A stretch of DNA of 64,000 nt, from the NCBI GenBank assembly GCA_029717555.1, contig JAMDHS010000033.1:1-64000 (forward strand), written 5' to 3'. The stretch's first letter is position 1. Each line of letters begins with the position of its first letter. Positions 51,040-63,061 of the stretch are shown here, piece by piece. The DNA is from Peribolospora baueri. Taxonomy: Eukaryota; Basidiomycota; Peribolosporomycetes; Peribolosporales; Peribolosporaceae. The notes beneath the pieces are model-generated. The model was not told the origin of the DNA. It made no database searches and saw only the letters and a program-made list of their open reading frames with translations. Made by a program: the position numbers and the translations under genes.

Positions 51040-54000
51040 TCACCCGCCCCCACACTGCTTCTCCGACGTCGCCGCCTTCCCATCCGCTGCTGGAGGCAAC
51101 TCGTCCAAGCGCCTCCTGATCTTATCGAGCCTCGCCTCGATCACGCGCAGCATGTCCTCGATCGCGCGTCTCTCGGCGCCCAAGTCGCCCAGCGGGAGCT
51201 GCTCGACGGCATCGGTCCCGGTCTTGGTCTCGTGGCGCGAGTCAGCCTCGGCACTGGGCAACCCGACGGCCGCGCCGGGTTTCCAGGTGGCTGGTGCAAG
51301 GTAATCTCGAAGCACTTCGCGCACGGCGGCGGCCACGGCTTCAGGGGTCGAGTCGTCTGGCGCCGAATGACGATCGCCGGCGCCGCGAGACGAGGGGGAA
51401 CCGGGGTAGGAGGCGGTACGACCGGGCGTGGTTCGGGAGAGATGGCGTTGGGCGACAGCGGAAGCGGAGCGCGGGTCGGGGCCATCTCTTGCGTCGCGGA
51501 GAGATGTGAAGGTCCAGAGATTGGAGAGAAGGAGGACGAGAACGAGGAGGCCGAGTGCGACGCTGCCAGGACTGACGCCGCCAAGCAGGTCGCCGATCGT
51601 CTCGAGCGCGGCCGAGCCAAAGTCGATGACGGAATCGAGATGAAACGGCAGGCCCAACAGGCCCGCCTTGCGCTCCTTCTCCCTCTCCTTCTCCTTGGCA
51701 GCGTCGGTCGCCTTCTCCTCCTCCTCCTTCGCCTCCTCGTCCCTTGTCACTTCCTCCAACAGCGCAACCTCGTCCTCTCCCTCCTGCTTGAACTCGGACG
51801 GGTGTGCTTTGATGTAGGTGCGCATTTCCCGCTCCAGATCTCCGTGATATTGCTTTTGACCGTCGATCGAGGCCTTTTCGATGATCCCTGCGAATAAGCC
51901 AAGGTCGACATCAGCTCCATCGGCATGTGCTCGCGCGGACACGGGCGGACGGAGAACGAGAGACAAAGGAGGGCGGGCGAGACGCACCTTTGATCATACT
52001 CCTCCCTGTCCAAGCGACCTCGGCGGTGACGAGCACCTTGGTACTGTTCCCGCCAGCCCACATGACGCACGTCTGCGTCTTGACGGAGAAGCTCGACCCG
52101 CTCGGAACGTCAGGGGTACGAGTGGTGGTTATGTTGGAAATGTAGTTGTCAAAATCGACGTGCGAGTTCTCGTCGCTGATCAAACACTTGGTCTGCTTGG
52201 GGCCAAAGCTGCCCGTGAGCGGTTTGATGTAGGACATGGTGCGGGTGAGCATGTTGTTGTTCTTGGGGTCGGGCGACCACTCGGAAATTTGCAGATCTGT
52301 GGTCGCGGGACCGAGGGGGGGCACGCGTCCGGCCAAGGCCAAGGCAGGATCAGTCAACGTCGACCTGTAAAAAAGACCATGACGAAGCATACCCGCTGAC
52401 CGACCGACTCACCCAACAACTTCTGGCTGACCGTCATAAAGTCCTTGATGAAGCCACTGGTGAACATGAGGTTATAGATCTTCTCCGGCGTGCTAGGGAA
52501 GGTGGCCGTCATGATCTCGGCAGCGTAGTGTTTTTGACAGGCGCACTTCGTAGGCCTATGCGGAGCCTGCTTGGTCGAGGCGCCGGACGAACCGCGCGGG
52601 GTGGGGTCCCTGGCGACTTTGCCGTTGACATCGACGGAGCGAGCGTCGGCGACGCCCTCCCACTCGGGCTGGCCCTTCTCGCCTCGGAGCTTGCGGCGGA
52701 GCAATGAGCGCTTGGAGGCTTTGGAAGTGTCGGGAAGGGCACTGGACGGGGGTACGCCGGCCTCGGAGCCCGCGACGGAGGGGCGCTGACTTTCGTCTCC
52801 AGAGTCAAAATCTTCCTCCGAAAGGACGTCTCCCGAAGAGACAGGCACGCCAGGATGAGAGAGGCGCCAGATGTTGACGATCAGGTCGTAGGTCGAGTCC
52901 CGAGAGAGGAAGGAGGTGAAAATGTACTGGGGGGAAGGGTCGAAAGGAAGAAGACGGTTCGGCATGGGCCATCGACGATCCATCGTCGAACTGGGACTCA
53001 CCTCCTCGCTCCGCGTCTGAATGCGGATGGCATTGGGAATGATCATGGCTGTCGTCTTCTTCTCGATGGACGCAATCTCGGAGAAAGGTATGACGGCCTG
53101 CCAAGGTCCGAAAGCGCGCACGAAAACCGAGCCATCGGTCGGTCGGGAGGAAGGAAGGGTGAGCGCAGACACCGAGGGCGGACGAGACGCGAGATGCGAC
53201 CCATTCGGACTGCTCACCGTGTTGACCCAACCGAACAAGTTGGCGTTGAAACACATGTGATTCTCGGAGATGTAAATCCTGCCCTGGATGAGGATCTCGC
53301 GCTGCCAGGCGCATCCATAGTCTGCCAAATGAAACGAATCGGTCGTCAGCACCAGCACCGACTCGGCGACGTACGCCGGTCCATCCTACGTCATCACAAT
53401 TACCAGGAGCGGTAGTAGGAGCCATATGCCCAGCCGCAAGTTCAACTCACCCTCGATGAGATAATCGTCCTCGGGTACGCGGGGGAACATTTGATGAAAC
53501 TCGGCGTTCCTCTTCGAGCTCGCGACGGCAAAGCCAGTGATCTGACCCCCATCGCCGAGTAGGCTGTTAGGGTCCAGCAGGTCACTGTCTGCGCTGGCGA
53601 GGGTGCCGTAGCTCATGTCGCTCGCGTCGCTCGGCTGTCGTCCCCTGTTTCCCAGGTGAACGTGCCCGTCATTGCTGGGGCGACCGCCAGAAATGCTCGC
53701 CGTGCTCGACAACGTTGCGACGTCGAACGCAGGATGGGGGGTCGCGAGCGCCATGCCAGACACGGCGAGCGCCGAAGCGATGCCACCCGAACCGCCCTTT
53801 CCTGACGAGCTCTTGCGGCGGGTGCGATCGGAAGAGGCGTTGATGTCGGAGAGGCGCGAGAGGGAGCGCTGTGAGTGAAGTCTCCGACCGTTGGCGTTGC
53901 CGGAAGACGGGCCTAGGGGAAGGCTGGCCGTCGCTGGCGGGGCAAGGAGGCTTGCGCCGCCGGGCTTGGGCTGGGGGGAGTGGCTGGAGGAGGCGGTCAT

Positions 54001-54819
54001 GGATCGAGTCAAGGGAGCGGTTTCGAGGTTTGCCATCGCGGATGCCGATCTAGCCAGGTGTCCCTGCTCGCGGTCAGCCGACCTGTCCGAGGCTACGATG
54101 GAGTCGGAGGGAACGGCTATGTGGTCCGGCGAGTCGACCGAGGGCGCGCCGAGAAGGGTGCCCTGCTCGGTGACGAGCTTGACCATCTGTCCGTTCTCGT
54201 CTGGCTTCATCAGCGAATTTCGACGGCCCAAGGTCAGATGCGGCACGGGTCCGCCTCCGTCCGACGCCACGCCGAGGCTGGTCCGACGACTGGTCGACCC
54301 GACGCTGTTGGGGCCGTTCGTTCCGCCGCCGTTGGCAGCGACATCATCGGCCTTGGGCGGAGGCCCGGGGACGGTGCGCTGCCTCCAGTCGCTCACGTCG
54401 CGGGGACCAGCGTCGGCGGCATCAGCGAGGGGCGTAAGGTCATCGTCTCCGTCATCGTCGTCGGTGTAAGCGGCGCTCGCCTCCCTCGTCCTGCGCATGA
54501 GCTCATGGCGGTCGACGATCTCGAAGCGAGCGTCGTCGGCGGGGAGATGGAGGGATCGCTTGCGGGCGCGAGGGCCGCCGGGGGTGAGGAGGGAGGCATC
54601 CATGGGGGCGTCCGCGCTGGAGACGGCCCTCGGTCGGCCGGTAGGAGGAGGAGACCGGACGCTGTCGTTCACAGACAAGTCTCCGTCTACGGGGGCGGCC
54701 TCTAGCTCCGAGGCGGTATCACCGATGGCGCCAGCGAGCTTGCCGGCTGGGGATGAGGTGGTGGTGGTGCGGATACGGTCGCGAGACCTGGGTTGACGCT
54801 CCTTGAAGAGGCGATTCAT
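51040..54819 (-). CDS. GRAM-VASt sterol transfer protein (Lam/Ysp family), ER membrane anchored
   Basis: Six exons: 54819-53451, 53321-53218, 53097-53002, 52926-52413, 52296-51988, 51887-51040 (1079 aa). A long disordered N-terminus leads to a GRAM domain at about 440-545: FHQMFPRVPEDDYLIEDYGC, ILIQGRIYISENHMCFNAN, IPFSEIASIEKK. A basic linker precedes the VASt (StART-like) domain at about 645-800: FPSTPEKIYNLMFTSGFIKD, LQISEWSPDPKNNN, MWAGGNSTKVLVTAEVAWTG. A charged helical stretch is followed by one transmembrane helix near 910-930 (SVALGLLVLVLLLSNLW) and a C-terminal coiled coil. This order is that of yeast Lam1-4/Ysp proteins, which sit in the ER at membrane contact sites and move sterol to and from the plasma membrane. 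Divergent from the heme gene HEM2. Confidence 0.93.
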
Positions 54820-55351
54820 GTGGCCGCCGCGTGTCTGTTCGTGCTCCTGCTTGCTCCTCTAGGCAGCCTGTGCTCTGGGGAAGCGAGTTATCGTCGATCG
54901 TCGTTCGTGTCGGTCGCCGTGACGGAGGTGCCTGGGGAAGTGCGGAGGCTGATCAACCTGGCGGTGTTGCCGCTGCGGGCGGTGGGGGGTGGGTGCCGTC
55001 TCCTGAGACGCCGGGAGGCGTCCGGCAGCGAGGAGGAGGTGGCGACGAAGGCGAGAGGTTGCCAGAAGAGGGAAGTTGGTGTTTATCTTGTCGCCAATCT
55101 GATCCTCTCCATCCGTCGCCGCCTTCGCCGACTACCGACGTCTGCTGATCACGACCTCCCGACTGCGGCACGGCGACCACGGCCCCGGCCGGGCTCGCTC
55201 GCTTGCCATTGCCGCAGCCGCCGATCACTGCGACTGCGGTAACGGGTGTTCCTATGTCGACGACCTGAGTACGTCTTCCTGACCCTGTCCCGCATCTCTG
55301 GCCACAACCCCTCGTCTCGTCTCGTTTTGATCTCTCTCACCTCGCCCAGCC
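54820..55351. promoter_or_regulatory. Divergent promoter region, sterol transporter / HEM2
   Basis: 532 bp between the two start codons. It should contain both promoters and 5' UTRs. A pyrimidine-rich tract lies just before 55351. No factor site is claimed. Confidence 0.45.
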
Positions 55352-56793
<1,442 letters not shown>

Positions 56794-57577
56794 CCGGGGT
56801 CTCAAAGGTTGCCAAAACATTGACCGTCGTCGATCAGTAATGTTGTGCTGGTAGTGGGGTGGGGCCAGCGTCCGGTATCCTATCTGTCTGTCCGTCCTCG
56901 TCCTCGTCGTCGCGCTCCCACATCGACCCTCATGAGCAGAAAATGCCATCCTTCCTTCCCTTCTTCCAACTTTCCTCTCATCGACGAATGTACGATACCA
57001 GTCGCCGCGCCGTCGTCTTAAGGGAGAAAAAGCTAGAGGTCGTACGACGCCCCGGTTAGGAGGGACTGCACGCGTCGCGTGCCGAACTGTGCGCTCAGAT
57101 CATCCAACCTCTCCGGCCCACTCGCCCCGTCTCGCAGCGACGACGGAGCGGTGCCTCTTCAAAGCGCCGGCCTGTAGGCACGGTGTATACACGCGTCTTC
57201 ACACGTGTAGCATGTAGAGGCAGAGGCGTCTTGTTCATACAACGGCCAAACGATGAACCGCCGATGCGGGCCGCAACGGCCCGGACCAAGCGAATCGAAA
57301 GGCCGCAAAGGAGGAGAGCGAGAGGAGGGCATGTGCTCCATGGATGCTGATTACATGCATTGCGGTGAGGTTGCCCGGATGAGACGAGCGATGCGGATGC
57401 ACATAGGGTAGGGGGAAGAGGAAGCGAGACCGGTCACCAGGTCTTCCAGGATCGAAATCGCTTCGAGTGCTACACGCGAGCGCAGCGGAGGAGGGGCCGA
57501 AGGGGAGGGGAGGAAATCCAAAAGAAAGAGGGAAAAGCGGAGGAAGGGATGGCGACGAAAGCGCGACCGCGTTTTGT
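56794..57577. other. Convergent 3' flanks, no gene recognised
   Basis: Between the 3' ends of HEM2 and the eL34 gene. No conserved frame. Presumably both terminators. Confidence 0.5.
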
Positions 57578-58501
57578 TCACTTCTTCTGGCCCTTGGCCG
57601 CCGCGGCCTGAGCCTTGACGACGCGCTTGACGATCTTTGCCTCCTCGACCAGGAAAGCGCGGATGATACTGCGAAGAGGACATGAACGAAAACGGGAACC
57701 CCACCGGTCAGAGCGGGTCCACAGGCAATCCATCGAGCCATCCATCACTCACCGCGACCTGACACAGGTGGCGCACCGAGAGCCACCGTACGCGCGCTGG
57801 ACGCTCTTGACGCGCTTGGACACCTGGGCGTACTCGCGCGGGCGGAGGGCGGGGATCTGAGAAGAGGGACGAGAAGAGCAACCGAGGGAGCGGTAAGCGT
57901 CGATCGAAGGGGTGTCGGAAGGAAACGTTCAGGGCCGCTCGACGGCGACCACGCCTCTAAAGACACACTCACGCCGGGCAAGGGAGTGTGGCAGTCACCG
58001 CACTTGGGCTGGCCAGCCTGCTTCTTAATGTGCAGGTAGCGGAGCTTGCCGCCGGGCGTCTTGATGACCCGACGGCGGTTGGACCGCGTGTTGTAGGGGT
58101 TGCGCTTGCGGAGGGTCACACGCTGGGCCCTGTTTTGCGGGTTGATAGGAAGGAGAGGAGAGAACGCCGTCAATAGGATGCGCAAGGGATGGCCGTCGAA
58201 CCTCGTTTGTCCCGGCCGCCCCTCGTCCATCACCCGACAACCGAGAAGCCCTCGTCGTCGCTCGTCGCCGTACGCCTTCGCCCCACGTCCTCGCCAGACA
58301 ACGCCCTCGCGCCCCCATGACCACGCCTGGCGGGCCCTGTTCGTCCTACATCCTCGCGCTACACTCGCTCGCCCGCTCCACCGACGGACGGACCGCCCGC
58401 ACGCACGCCCGCCCGCCCTTGCAAGTTCGCCACCCCGGTCTGCCAACGAGGAAAGAAACGACCCGAGTCGAACCGTCGCGCCGGGCGACGAATGCTCACA
58501 T
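57578..58501 (-). CDS. RPL34: 60S ribosomal protein eL34
   Basis: Four coding segments: 58501-58500 (only AT of the start codon), 58129-57973, 57856-57753, 57668-57578 (117 aa). The protein is the full eL34: AQRVTLRKRNPYNTRSNRRR, KTPGGKLRYLHIKK, then a zinc-ribbon pair KCGDCHTPLPG and RCATCVRSR, ending in an Ala/Lys-rich tail (KAQAAAAKGQKK). The second exon starts with G then GCC CAG, so the initiator must be split as AT|G. The only upstream AT followed by a strong donor is at 58501 (AAAAT|GTGAGC, with A at -3), giving a 370-nt first intron, the longest I model here. A long early intron in a ribosomal protein gene is common in fungi. The split start is inferred from phase and consensus. Confidence 0.88.
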
Positions 58502-59127
58502 TTTGACGTTTGCTGTAAGGAATTGCCGGGATCGATGGAAGAGACGGAGGGGAAGGAATTGGGCGGTGAAGCGGTTCAGAACGGACGACGAACATCACGT
58601 GCGTCGCACAAAGGTGTGCTGCGGCTTCTCCTTGACCGCAGTTCAAAACTGTATCATTCCGAGCACAACCCTAACCGTAGTTGTTGGGCCGCAGCGCGAG
58701 ACGCACGTGCCTTCACGTGCAGGCTCGTCTCGCCTGTCGTGTCGCGTCCGACGATCCCTTCGTAACGTACCGCTCACTCGGTCAAGCGGGATGATCATCT
58801 CGCGTCTCGCATCTCGCAGTCGGAGAGGGGATCGATCGGCCAACTCGCAACTCGGAAGCGAGCGTGAACGCGGCGGATCTGATGCGTTCATTTAGAGGTC
58901 TAAGTCTAACGTAGGTAACAAGATGGAATCGTATTCCCGGGGTGAAAGAGGTATCGCCCACTATCGCCTCCCGCGCGAGTGAGGGGAGAGCGGATCGTGG
59001 AGCAGGAAGGAGGTGGGAGGGAGATGGGGATGATGAGACGAGGAGAGGAAAGAAGGAGGAGGCATTCCGTGAAACGCGCGCGCGCGTCGGTGGAGACGAA
59101 GGGCAGACCCGACCTTCCATCCATCCA
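58502..59127. other. Spacer upstream of RPL34
   Basis: Promoter and 5' UTR of RPL34 and 3' flank of the Sec14-like gene. No repeat or coding signal. Confidence 0.5.
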
Positions 59128-61423
59128 TCACGTGGCGGCCTGGCTCACGGGCACGCCGCCGACGGTAAACTCGAGCTCGATGGCGCCTCCGCCAGCGAGC
59201 TTGGAGGTCGAATCGGGCTGGACGGCCGCAGCTTGAACGTTGGCGGAGGGCTCGTGAGCGTCAGCGACAGCGGAAGCGGAAGCGGGCGTCTGAGATGGAC
59301 GTGGCTCTGGCTCTGCATCGGCTTCTTTCTCGGTCGACGACGACGCCTCCGGCGCGCTGCCGTTGGCCTCGACCTTGTTCCCGTCCTCGGTGTTCTCAGA
59401 AGGAGCTTGCGTCGTCGCTGCGCCGGGAGCCGCGGCCGCTGTCTCCGTCTCTGTCTTCGTCTCCGTTACCGTCTTCTCCGTAGCATCTGCTCCGCCATTC
59501 GGCAGTGCCGATGACGAGGACACGCTCGCCGGCGCAGTCTCCTCCGGCCGGTCCTCCTCGTTGTCGGCGGCGGCGCGGGCCTCCTTCTCGTCGTTCGCCC
59601 CAGCCGCTGCGGGCGTTGCCGCTGGCGTTGTCTGCGCGGCCGCGTTCTGTTCGCTGTCGCTCGGCGGGGAAAGGTCGATGCGGGCGCCGGTGTCTGGGTC
59701 CAGATTGCGGGTGATGGTGACCCAGTACCTGAGGAGAGATAGATGGGAGGCGGGGAGGGATGGGAATGAGGAAACGTGGGGCCAGCATTGACCGCCGAGG
59801 GATGCGTTAAGCGCGTCGGTGACACTCACTTTTCGTAATCATACGTGTAACGATATCGGCCGCCGGCGAACTCGCTGTCGAGGTGCTCGGGCGGGACGAT
59901 GGTGGACATGGTGGGGTTGAAGGCGATCTTTTCTGGGAGAGCGAGCGGGCGGGCGAGGGTCAGCGGAGGTGTCCAAGGGGGCGGGCGAGAGGGCGAGGCT
60001 CGGGGACGGAAGACGGGGCTCGGAGACTGACCTTTGGTAATGGGATCCAAGAAGGGCGCGAGGAGCTTGAAGAAGAGGGTGATGAAGGTGGGCGTGTTGA
60101 CGACGATGCCCTTTCCCAGTCGCTCGACATAGTGGCTAGGACCGAAAGAAGGAAGGAAAGGAATGGGGGTGGAGACGGTGAGCAGGGAGTGTACTCATAC
60201 CGTACGGACGGACCGGCTTTTTGGCGGGCGGGGGGGGGACGCACTTCTGCAAGATGTTGGCGACGCGCTTGGAGGTGCTCAGGCTGGGCGAGGACTGTGA
60301 CATTGCGCCCTTGTAGTCGCAGATGATGGCGATGTTCTCTACTCCCGGTGGCATCATCTGCCGTGACGGAAACGCAGGGGGGGGATCAGACGCGGGCGAT
60401 CGCCGAGAAGGGCGGGGCAGCGAACGAGCAGCCGGGCTCACCTGTATGGCGCGCTCGAGGGCAAAGACCATGTGTCGGATCTGGCGCTCGCTGGGCTGGG
60501 TGTTCTCTCGGCCGGCGCGGAGGTAGAGGACGGGACGGCATTCTGGGAGCAGGCGAGTGAAAAAAATAAATAAAAATAAGTAAATAAAAATAAAAAGAGA
60601 GGCGAAGGTGAGCGGGGTGAGATCGCGGCGGTGCCATCATCGGCGCTCACCCCAGTCAAAGCCGGTGAGAATGCTTGGGAAGGACGAGATGGGAAGGAAA
60701 GGGTTCGTGAGCAAGGCGATGAAAACTGATCCGCCACAGGGAGCACACCGCCGCCGCCGACGCTCACATCTTGCCCGACTCTGCCTCGACGGCGACGTCG
60801 TTGGGCGGGATGAGGTCGGGCTTAAAGTCGCGTCTCCATTCGACGGTGCCTGAAAAGAAAAAAGAAAGAAAGAAAGAAATCATCGCCGTCGTCCTTCTCG
60901 CCCTTCGACCGCCCAGACGGAAGGGACACCCACCCTGGAGCCTCTTCTTGGCGTTCGCAAGGTCCCACTTGGCGGCGCGCATGTACCGGTCGTACATGCC
61001 CTCGTCGGCGAGGAAGCGAGCCTCGTGAGGCTTGTAGGGATCCGTGGGCGGGAGGGCGGCATGGAGGGTCTTGGCAAACTGGAGGCAGAAAAAAGAAGAA
61101 GGAGAAGGAGAGGCAGAGTCGGTCGGTCGGTCGGTCGGTTGGACGCAAGGCCAAGGCCGGCTCACCTCTTTCAACGCCGCCTTCTTGCCCTCCTGCTCCT
61201 CCGTCCTCTCACCCCGGGGCCGGGGCGTGCAACCGGGCAGAGGCTGGAGGAGGATGTCAGAAGTCCACTGGGGGGCGCCTTCGGAGACGCTTGCTCTCTC
61301 CTTGCCCTTGCCGGCGGCGGAGCGGGCCAGTGCGCCGTCGGACGACGACGACGACGACGCCGACGGGGTCGAGGCGTCGGCGGAGGCGGGGGCGAGGGAG
61401 CGTCGGCGGAGGAAGAAGCTCAT
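59128..61423 (-). CDS. CRAL-TRIO (Sec14-like) lipid transfer protein, Pdr16/Sfh3-like
   Basis: Nine exons: 61423-61166, 61078-60934, 60849-60768, 60673-60651, 60542-60442, 60357-60245, 60135-60032, 59932-59830, 59728-59128 (509 aa). The CRAL-TRIO N-lobe has EARFLADEGMYDRYMRAAKW and TVEWRRDFKPD. The lipid-binding domain has ECRPVLYLRAGRENTQPSER, QIRHMVFALERAIQ, MMPPGVENIAIICDYKG, YVERLGKGIVVNTPTF and FLDPITKEKIAFNP. This pattern is closest to yeast Pdr16/Pdr17-type phosphatidylinositol transfer proteins, which act on lipid droplets, ER and cell periphery. After the domain a long Glu/Ala/Thr-rich tail (about 170 residues) ends in an ordered-looking GGAIELEFTVGGVPVSQ. One exon is only 23 nt. A CTTT/CTTTT tract in the second intron serves as polypyrimidine tract. 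Confidence 0.92.
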
Positions 61424-61777
61424 CGTGTGGGTGGAGGAGAGAAGGGAAGAATGGGGAGGGGTGCAACGAGGGATCCGTCGGTCCGTCCGTCTGATCCTCG
61501 CTCGTCGGTCGGTCAGGTCAGTAAGAAGGTCTTCGGAAGGAGGGGCCGGCGAGGGCGTGCGTGGAACGGGCTTGAGTGGGTGTGTGTGTCTGATAACCCA
61601 TTACATACACATACATACACCACACCAACGAGCAAAACAAGCACACGTGCCCGGGCCGCGTTTTATTCTTCCTTCTTGTCTCGCCATTCCATCCCATTTC
61701 TTCCTCTCGAGAGTCGAGCGGACTCGATCCTGCTCCCGATCCATCATCAGTGATGATCCTCGTCCCGATTCTCCCCT

Positions 61778-61813
61778 CCCTGACCCTGACCCTGACCCTG
61801 ACCCTGACCCTGA
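61778..61813. repeat. CCCTGA hexanucleotide repeat, six units
   Basis: Six exact tandem units. It resembles a telomere-type hexamer (TCAGGG on the other strand) but is not the canonical fungal TTAGGG. Confidence 0.9.
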
Positions 61814-62080
61814 TGACCGAGACCGAGACGAAGACGAAGACGGAAGACGAGACGCTGACCATGATCCACAACTACGCCCGCGCGCTCGCGTCACGTCACG
61901 TCGCCTCGCCAGTCGCCAGCGAACGAGGCAGTCTACGCGCGTCGATCCTCATCATCTCCATCCAACTCAACTCGACTCGACCGTCGACGAGGGAAAATAC
62001 AGAAAGAGAAGAAAGAGGCGTCTCGTCGGAAGCTCGGCCGGAAAACGAGACTGGACCGATCAGATCGGCATCATCGGCCT

Positions 62081-62110
62081 CGGCATTCATCGGCATTCAT
62101 CGGCATTCAT
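62081..62110. repeat. CGGCATTCAT decamer repeat, three units
   Basis: Three exact tandem decamers with degenerate copies on both sides, non-coding. Confidence 0.9.
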
Positions 62111-63061
62111 CGGTTCGGGACGACACGGGTGGCGACGATGAGTTGATTATTCAATTTAAATATTCCATATGCACAGGCCATTATCGACCTAAAGAAGGGA
62201 CTGTACACGTGTTCAATCGCTCCGTCCGTCGACTCGACTTCTTTCCATTCCTTTTCTTTCTTCCTCGTCAACCCCCACCCCCTCCAGCTGGTCTTCCTGC
62301 TCCTGGAGAGGAAGGAAAGAAGAGGAGGCGAAAGAAGAGGAGGCCGGAGCATCCCATCCCTGCGCTATCTATCCCCTGCCCGGGGGTGCGCGGTGGCCGC
62401 CACACACGCGTACGCGCCCATGCCGTGCAGGGCCGTGCCGTGCCCGTGCATCTCCATAAATCATCCATCCATGAATCCATCATGTCGGCTTCGACGACGT
62501 GAACGTGACGTGCCTGCTCTCCCTTCTTCGTCTTTGAGCCCACTTTTCTCGTCCCCGTTCGTTCCTTCGTTCGGTCCGTCGGTCCGTCGGTCGACGTAAA
62601 TGGACGATGTGTGCGACACGAAACGACACGCGAAATGCCATTCTATTCGATCCCATCCAATCCAATCCACCAGCCCTCGAACCGACAAGACAAAACAAAA
62701 CAAGACAAGACCTACGCCGAACCAACTCGCACTCGGGGTCCGATCCGATCGGATCATGAGAGGAGAAGAGAAGAGAGAGAGGAAGGAAGGAAGGGAGGGA
62801 GGGCGAGAGGTGGGAACGAAAGGAAAGAAAAAAATGGGAAACGGAGACGAATGTTCGGGGTAGTAGTACGGGACGGAAGACTAGGTGGGTAGGTCTATAC
62901 ATATATATGGTATATATATGGTATATATATATGGGTCGATGGCGTCCGCGGGCGAGCGAGGGCAAGGGATGACTGGGTGGTAGGGCAGGAAGATCCGGCG
63001 GGCGGGCGCGTGATTTTCTGTTCGTCCTCCACCGAGGCGTAGCCTCCTCCCTCGGGCCGGC

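Larger units (their letters stand above)
61424..63061. other. 1.6-kb region without a recognised gene
   Basis: Holds a GGTC run near 61117-61138 just inside the previous gene, the CCCTGA hexamer repeat (61778-61813), the CGGCATTCAT decamer repeat (62081-62110) and TATA-rich short repeats near 62895-62935. The long open frames on the plus strand are Arg/Ser/Asp-rich, overlap these repeats and change frame; I see no conserved motif, so I leave them out. Confidence 0.5.

Noticed and set aside
50551-51897. Long plus-strand open frame of about 448 codons over the 3' half of the sterol transporter
   Set aside because: It lies antisense to the last exon of the Lam-type gene, whose product has a clear TM helix and coiled coil. 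The plus frame is Arg/Gly-rich with no motif, as expected for a shadow in GC-rich DNA.
61778-61813. CCCTGA repeat as interstitial telomere
   Set aside because: The unit differs from the usual TTAGGG and only six copies occur, so a simple microsatellite is the safer reading.
61044-62141. Plus-strand frame of 365 codons with an Asp/Pro repeat
   Set aside because: It is antisense to the Sec14-like gene at its 5' end and then driven by the CCCTGA repeat. It has no conserved segment and no good start context.
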